Positions 60,533 to 64,000 of a DNA stretch of 64,000 bases are shown here, piece by piece. Numbering within the stretch: position 1 is the first letter of the stretch; every line of letters starts with the position of its first letter. Made by a program: the position numbers and the translations under genes. Source of the DNA: CAVVDT01 sp963747005 (GTDB taxonomy: Bacteria; Pseudomonadota; Alphaproteobacteria; Rhizobiales; Aestuariivirgaceae); assembly GCA_963747005.1 (NCBI GenBank), contig CAVVDT010000013.1:248001-312000 (forward strand). Reading direction: 5' to 3'. The notes under the pieces were generated by a model that was given only the letters and a program-made list of their open reading frames with translations, was not told the origin of the DNA and ran no database searches.

Positions 60533-62266
60533 ATGACGGCGTCGAAATATCGCGACAGCTTCGATTTCATGGCGGCCCTGCCACCGGCCGCCCGCAAGGC
60601 GGTCCTCGCCGAGGCGCGCCACTTCGCGCTGTCGGCCGGCACAGCGCTGTTCCATCAGGGCGACAAGGCCGATGCCCTTTATCTGCTGCAATCGGGCACC
60701 CTTGGCGTTTATGTGCAGCGCCACGGCGTGCAGGCGCTGGTCGCCCTTATCCGCCCCGGCGAGATCATCGGCGAGATGGCGGTCGCCTCCCGGTCCGGCC
60801 GATCGGCCACCGTCAGCGCCATCCGCGACTGCGAGCTGTTGCGCCTGACACCGGCCACCTTCCGCCGCCTCGCCGACCAGCATAGCGTCATCCATGAAGC
60901 CCTGGTGCACGTTCTCGCCCATCGGCTCCGGCGCACCACCGCCGGCGAGCCGCCGGTGATCGAGCCGCGCATCACCGCCTTTCTCGCGGCCTCCCGCGAC
61001 ATCGACCCCACGAGCTTTGCCCGCGAACTGGCCGACCACATGCGCCAGCACGGCTTCGGTGCGCATGTGGTGTGCCACGGCGACCTCGACCATGAGGGCC
61101 ACAACGTCGCCGATCTCGAGGCGCGTCACGACCACCTGTTCCTCTGCGGCAGCCAGACCGACGAGGACTGGAACGGCCTGTGCGTGCGCCAGGCCGACCG
61201 GCTGGTGGCGCTGGCGCGGGCTGAAAGCGCGCCCGGACGCGGTGTCCCGCGTGAACTGTTCGACCAGCGCACCGACCACCAGCTTGCCGACATCGTCATC
61301 CTGCACGACAAGCCCTACCGCAACCCCACCCACACCGCGCGCTGGCTCGATGCCCTGCGCGCCAACCGCCATTTTCATCTGCGCCGCGCCGAGCCGGCGG
61401 ACTGGCGGCGGCTGGCGCGGGTGATCGCCGGCTGCGCGGTGGGTCTGGTGCTGTCGGGGGGCGGTGCGCGCGCCTATGCCCATCTGGGGGTCGTGCGGGC
61501 GCTCGACGAGGCGGAAATCCCCATCGATCTTATCGGCGGGGCGTCGATGGGCGGCATCCTCGGCGCCTGCATCGCCATGGACTGGCCGATTGACGAATCG
61601 ATCGAGCGCATCCGCCGCGCCTTCGTCGATTCGAACCCCTTGTCCGACTATTCGCTACCGCTCTTCGGCCTGGTCAGGGGCAAGAAGGTGGAGCGCCTGC
61701 TGAAGGAGCATTTCGGCGACGTCCTCATCTCCGATCTGTGGCGGCCGTTCTTTTGCGTCTCCTCCAACCTCACCACCGCCGAGGTCGAGATCCATCGCCG
61801 CGGACCGGTGGCCGATGTGTTGCGGTCCACCATTTCGTTGCCGGGCATCCTGCCGCCGGTCGCCACCCCGTCGGGCGTGCTGGTGGACGGCGGGGTCATG
61901 GACAACCTGCCGGTCGACGTCATGCGCAGCCTCAACAACGGCCCCCTCGTCGCGGTCGACGTGGCGCGCGATCTGGCGATCACCCCGCGCTGGCTGGCGC
62001 AGATGCATTCAGCCAGCCTCGTCTCCCGCCTCCTGCGCCCGCCACTGATCTCCATCCTGATGCGCTCCGGCACCGTTGCCAACGAATTCGAGAACCGCCA
62101 GCAGCTCTCCAACGCCGACCTGGCCATCGTTCCGCATCTGGGCGAGATCGACATCCGCAACTGGACCGCCTTCGACAAGGCGGTCGACCTCGGCTACCGC
62201 GCCGCCGTGGCCGCGCTGGAAACGGCTGAAGCAAGGGAGATGTTCAAAAATCTTCGCCGGCAATGA
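60533..62266 (+). CDS. Cyclic-nucleotide-binding patatin-like phospholipase (NTE/RssA type)
   Basis: A 577-residue fusion. Residues about 10-130 form a cyclic-nucleotide-binding (Crp-like) domain with PGEIIGEMAVASRSGRSATV, the phosphate-binding loop. Residues about 290-480 form a patatin domain: the oxyanion glycines in GLVLSGGGARAYAHLGVVRA, the serine nucleophile Ser338 in GGASMGG, and the catalytic Asp452 in VDGGVMDN. This is the layout of neuropathy-target-esterase-like lysophospholipases. Nucleotide control of lipase activity is a family inference. The protein has no signal peptide. It is convergent with the GST gene, with a 23-bp overlap. Confidence 0.93.
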   Translation: MTASKYRDSFDFMAALPPAARKAVLAEARHFALSAGTALFHQGDKADALYLLQSGTLGVYVQRHGVQALVALIRPGEIIGEMAVASRSGRSATVSAIRDCELLRLTPATFRRLADQHSVIHEALVHVLAHRLRRTTAGEPPVIEPRITAFLAASRDIDPTSFARELADHMRQHGFGAHVVCHGDLDHEGHNVADLEARHDHLFLCGSQTDEDWNGLCVRQADRLVALARAESAPGRGVPRELFDQRTDHQLADIVILHDKPYRNPTHTARWLDALRANRHFHLRRAEPADWRRLARVIAGCAVGLVLSGGGARAYAHLGVVRALDEAEIPIDLIGGASMGGILGACIAMDWPIDESIERIRRAFVDSNPLSDYSLPLFGLVRGKKVERLLKEHFGDVLISDLWRPFFCVSSNLTTAEVEIHRRGPVADVLRSTISLPGILPPVATPSGVLVDGGVMDNLPVDVMRSLNNGPLVAVDVARDLAITPRWLAQMHSASLVSRLLRPPLISILMRSGTVANEFENRQQLSNADLAIVPHLGEIDIRNWTAFDKAVDLGYRAAVAALETAEAREMFKNLRRQ

Positions 62267-62897
62267 CCCAGGGCTCTGCCCGCGCCGCGCTTTCCCAGTC
62301 CTGCCAGGCGGGAAGCGCCATCATCGCGTCCATGTAGCCTTGAGTTTCGGCGCTCAGCCTGAAGCCATAGATGTGAAAGCGGTTGACCACCGGGGCATAC
62401 ATGGCATCGGCGGCGGAAAAGCGCCCGAAGAGGAACGGCCCGCCCTTGCCGTGGGCCGCCCGGCACGCCGCCCACAAGGCCTCGATGCGGGCCACGTCAC
62501 GCTTGACGTCCGCTGCCACCTTGAAGCGCGAGGGCTTGCGCCGCATGTTCATCGGGCAGGCGTTCCTGAGCGCCGAAAAGCCGCCATGCATCTCGCAAGC
62601 CGCCGCACGCGCCACGGCGCGCGCCGCCTTTGCCTTCGGCCACAGGCCGGCCTCGGGGAAACTTTCGGCGACATATTCGATGATCGCCAGCGATTCCCAT
62701 ACCGTCAGCCCGCCGTCATGCAGCACCGGCACCCGGCCGGCGGCGCTGTGGGCGACGATCTTCTTTTTGGTATCCCGGCGGTCGAGCGCGATGACCTCTT
62801 CGGCAAAATCGATGCCCGCCTGGCGCATGGCGATCCATGGCCGGAACGACCAGGACGAATAGGTCTTGTTGCCAATGACGAGGGTCAATCTGGCCAT
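62244..62897 (-). CDS. Glutathione S-transferase family protein
   Basis: A 217-residue protein with an N-terminal thioredoxin-like domain (LTLVIGNKTYSSWSFRPWIA and VPVLHDGGLTVWESLAIIEY, the latter the glutathione-binding Glu-Ser pair) and an all-helical C-terminal domain (RIEALWAACRAAHGKGGPFL, FGRFSAADAMYAPVVNRF). The catalytic residue is probably Ser in TYSSW. Substrate unknown. It lies 9 bp after the lyase-like gene on the same strand. Confidence 0.93.
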   Translation of the reverse strand: MARLTLVIGNKTYSSWSFRPWIAMRQAGIDFAEEVIALDRRDTKKKIVAHSAAGRVPVLHDGGLTVWESLAIIEYVAESFPEAGLWPKAKAARAVARAAACEMHGGFSALRNACPMNMRRKPSRFKVAADVKRDVARIEALWAACRAAHGKGGPFLFGRFSAADAMYAPVVNRFHIYGFRLSAETQGYMDAMMALPAWQDWESAARAEPWVIAGEDF

Positions 62898-62906
62898 GGT
62901 CCGGCA

Positions 62907-63788
62907 TCACTCCTTGTCGTTGGCGGGATCGACCTCGGCACGGCTGGTGCCGCGGCGAAAATCGTCGATATAGATCGTGGCGGTGCCGGGCATGGGTGCG
63001 CGGTGATGACCGAAGCGGAAATACTGGTCCGGTCCGCCGGCGTTCTTGACCCCGATGGTGCCGGTTGCCCGGGCAATGAACTTGCCGTCGGCAAACACCT
63101 CCACCAGCCCGTCGCCGTTGAGGCCGCCCATGATGTGATAGACCATATCGACCCAGTGCTTGCGCGGATCGGGCAGGATGGGATCCTCGCCATAGACCAG
63201 CTTGACGTCGTCCTTGCCGTCGTATTTCTCCGGCTCCGACACAAACCCCATGCTCTTGACCAGCCCGGTCTTGACCGCCTCGAAGAAGCCTTCACTGTCG
63301 CCCATGGCGGTGGCCACCAGGACCCGCGAGGTGCCGCTTTCCAGGGTGATGTGGAATATCCCGTCATCGAAGCGCTGGGCGACGAACGGGCTGCCGTCGG
63401 CATCCTGCTTCCAGCCGCCGATCTGCCAGCGGGTGCTGCCGGTCATGCCGCCGAAACCCTCGATACGAAAGCTGAAGCCGTACCACACGTCGGTGCCGAA
63501 TGGCAGTCGCACGCCCGGCGCCTCGCGGATCTCCGAAATCTGGCACTTGCAGGCGGCGTTGTAGTCCGAACCCTTGATGCGAATGGCCAGCGCGCCCTTG
63601 CCCTTGTGGACCACGTGCCGTTCGATCCACAGCCGCCGGTCACCGACATGGGTAAGCGTCCAGAAGGTGTTATCGAGTGGCGCGCGCTCGAAGCCGTCCG
63701 CATGTGAGATGGCGACATTCTGGGCCATGGCCGGCAGCACCGCCGCCGTCATTGTCATGAGGACCACCGCCATCCGCGACAGCTTCAT
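62907..63788 (-). CDS. Secreted polysaccharide-lyase-like protein
   Basis: A 293-residue exported protein: a signal peptide (MAVVLMTMTAAVLPAMAQNV) and a jelly-roll-like domain. Recognisable segments resemble heparin-lyase-I-like polysaccharide lyases: SHADGFERAPLDNTFWTLTH, FGTDVWYGFSFRIEGFGGMT, WQIGGWKQDADGSPFVAQRF and HIMGGLNGDGLVEVFADGKF, followed by FGHHRAPMPGTATIYIDDFR. The family link is moderate; no substrate is evident. The ATG at 63788 removes a five-residue leader. Confidence 0.7.
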   Translation of the reverse strand: MKLSRMAVVLMTMTAAVLPAMAQNVAISHADGFERAPLDNTFWTLTHVGDRRLWIERHVVHKGKGALAIRIKGSDYNAACKCQISEIREAPGVRLPFGTDVWYGFSFRIEGFGGMTGSTRWQIGGWKQDADGSPFVAQRFDDGIFHITLESGTSRVLVATAMGDSEGFFEAVKTGLVKSMGFVSEPEKYDGKDDVKLVYGEDPILPDPRKHWVDMVYHIMGGLNGDGLVEVFADGKFIARATGTIGVKNAGGPDQYFRFGHHRAPMPGTATIYIDDFRRGTSRAEVDPANDKE

Positions 63789-63819
63789 CCAGCCACCCGG
63801 CACTGTGCCGCCGCCTCGC

Positions 63820-64000
63820 TCATGCGCCGACCGCCTTGCGCGCCGTCACCTCCACCTCGATCAGCATGCGCTTGTCGATCAGTGGCGTCACCACGGTGGT
63901 ATTGGCTGGAAGGGCGGCGTGCATGTACTGCCCGACGATCGGCGCCACCTTCTCGAAGTCCTCTGCACGCACCAGGAAAATCCTGACCCGCACCACATCG
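63820..64000 (-). CDS. RidA-family protein, 5' end cut by window edge
   Basis: The last 59 codons of a leftward gene encode a RidA/YjgF/Yer057c-type C-terminus: VVRVRIFLVRAEDFEKVAPI, VGQYMHAALPANTTVVTPLI, and KRMLIEVEVTARKAVG. RidA proteins hydrolyse reactive 2-aminoacrylate and related enamines to 2-oxo acids; members of the wider family act elsewhere. The usual active-site arginine segment is replaced by PANTTVVTP, so deaminase activity is uncertain. The start lies beyond the window. It ends 31 bp before the lyase-like gene. Confidence 0.75.
   Translation of the reverse strand, partial: DVVRVRIFLVRAEDFEKVAPIVGQYMHAALPANTTVVTPLIDKRMLIEVEVTARKAVGA

Noticed and set aside
62076..63707. A 543-codon plus-strand frame spanning the end of the patatin gene
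   Set aside because: It overlaps the patatin, GST and lyase-like genes in a non-coding frame.

Overview
The window looks like a chromosomal segment of a high-GC alphaproteobacterium, most likely of the Hyphomicrobiales (Rhizobiales) or a close relative. The evidence is a set of lineage-typical genes (SciP/DUF1153, DUF1489, DUF1467, DUF2852, an ATP12-type F1-ATPase chaperone, CreA, the recG-sdhE-mfd neighbourhood), CtrA-type TTAA-N7-TTAA boxes, and a degenerate intergenic palindromic repeat of the kind common in rhizobial genomes. No plasmid, phage, transposase, integrase, rRNA or CRISPR was seen. Nearly all the sequence is coding, with many 4-bp stop/start overlaps.

Layout. 1-10.6 kb: the 3' part of rne with a strong terminator, a secreted caspase-like protein, a periplasmic M48 protease, a DsbA-like thiol oxidoreductase, aroQ-accB-accC-aat, and on the other strand DUF1467 and methylmalonyl-CoA epimerase. 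10.7-14.8 kb: an orphan peptide-binding protein, an acyl-CoA synthetase and a FrnE-like DsbA protein. 14.9-22.3 kb: repair genes (mfd, sdhE, a gamma-glutamylcyclotransferase-like protein, recG, DUF502), then a 270-bp fold-back element. 22.8-28.1 kb: a small coiled-coil protein, a TPR-SPOR protein, the glmU-glmS amino-sugar operon and tRNA-Lys(TTT).

28.2-35.1 kb is the accessory part: small unknown genes with strong terminators, a truncated TIGR02391 (Ymh) gene with foreign codon use, and a tight five-gene catabolic operon: TauD-type dioxygenase, YciI-like protein, PuuE-type cyclic amidohydrolase, N-carbamoyl-D-amino-acid hydrolase, D-amino-acid transaminase. Read together they suggest a route opening a hydantoin-like ring to an N-carbamoyl-D-amino acid, then a D-amino acid, then a 2-oxo acid, with a PuuE-fold enzyme where a classical dihydropyrimidinase-type hydantoinase would be expected. 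This is the best candidate for an undescribed system. Next to it lies sciP, a CtrA antagonist gene, with two CtrA-type boxes upstream.

35.1-43 kb: creA, then a leftward overlapping operon crcB-rluC-HAD phosphatase-ATP12-pccB-PEP mutase-like, then rightward SDR, TetR regulator and a DUF2852 gene with a palindromic operator. 43-52.3 kb: a secreted FG-GAP/RTX protein, a 3'-terminal rarA remnant abutting a copper amine oxidase, intact rarA, a DegP-type protease, and an Lrp regulator divergent from a PLP decarboxylase. 52.3-64 kb: a long TPR protein, GNAT, DUF1489, a methylcrotonyl-CoA-carboxylase-type operon interrupted by an Mrr restriction endonuclease, a cyclic-nucleotide-binding/patatin protein, a glutathione S-transferase, a polysaccharide-lyase-like secreted protein and a partial RidA.

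All calls come from reading translated sequence and motifs by eye; no database search was run.
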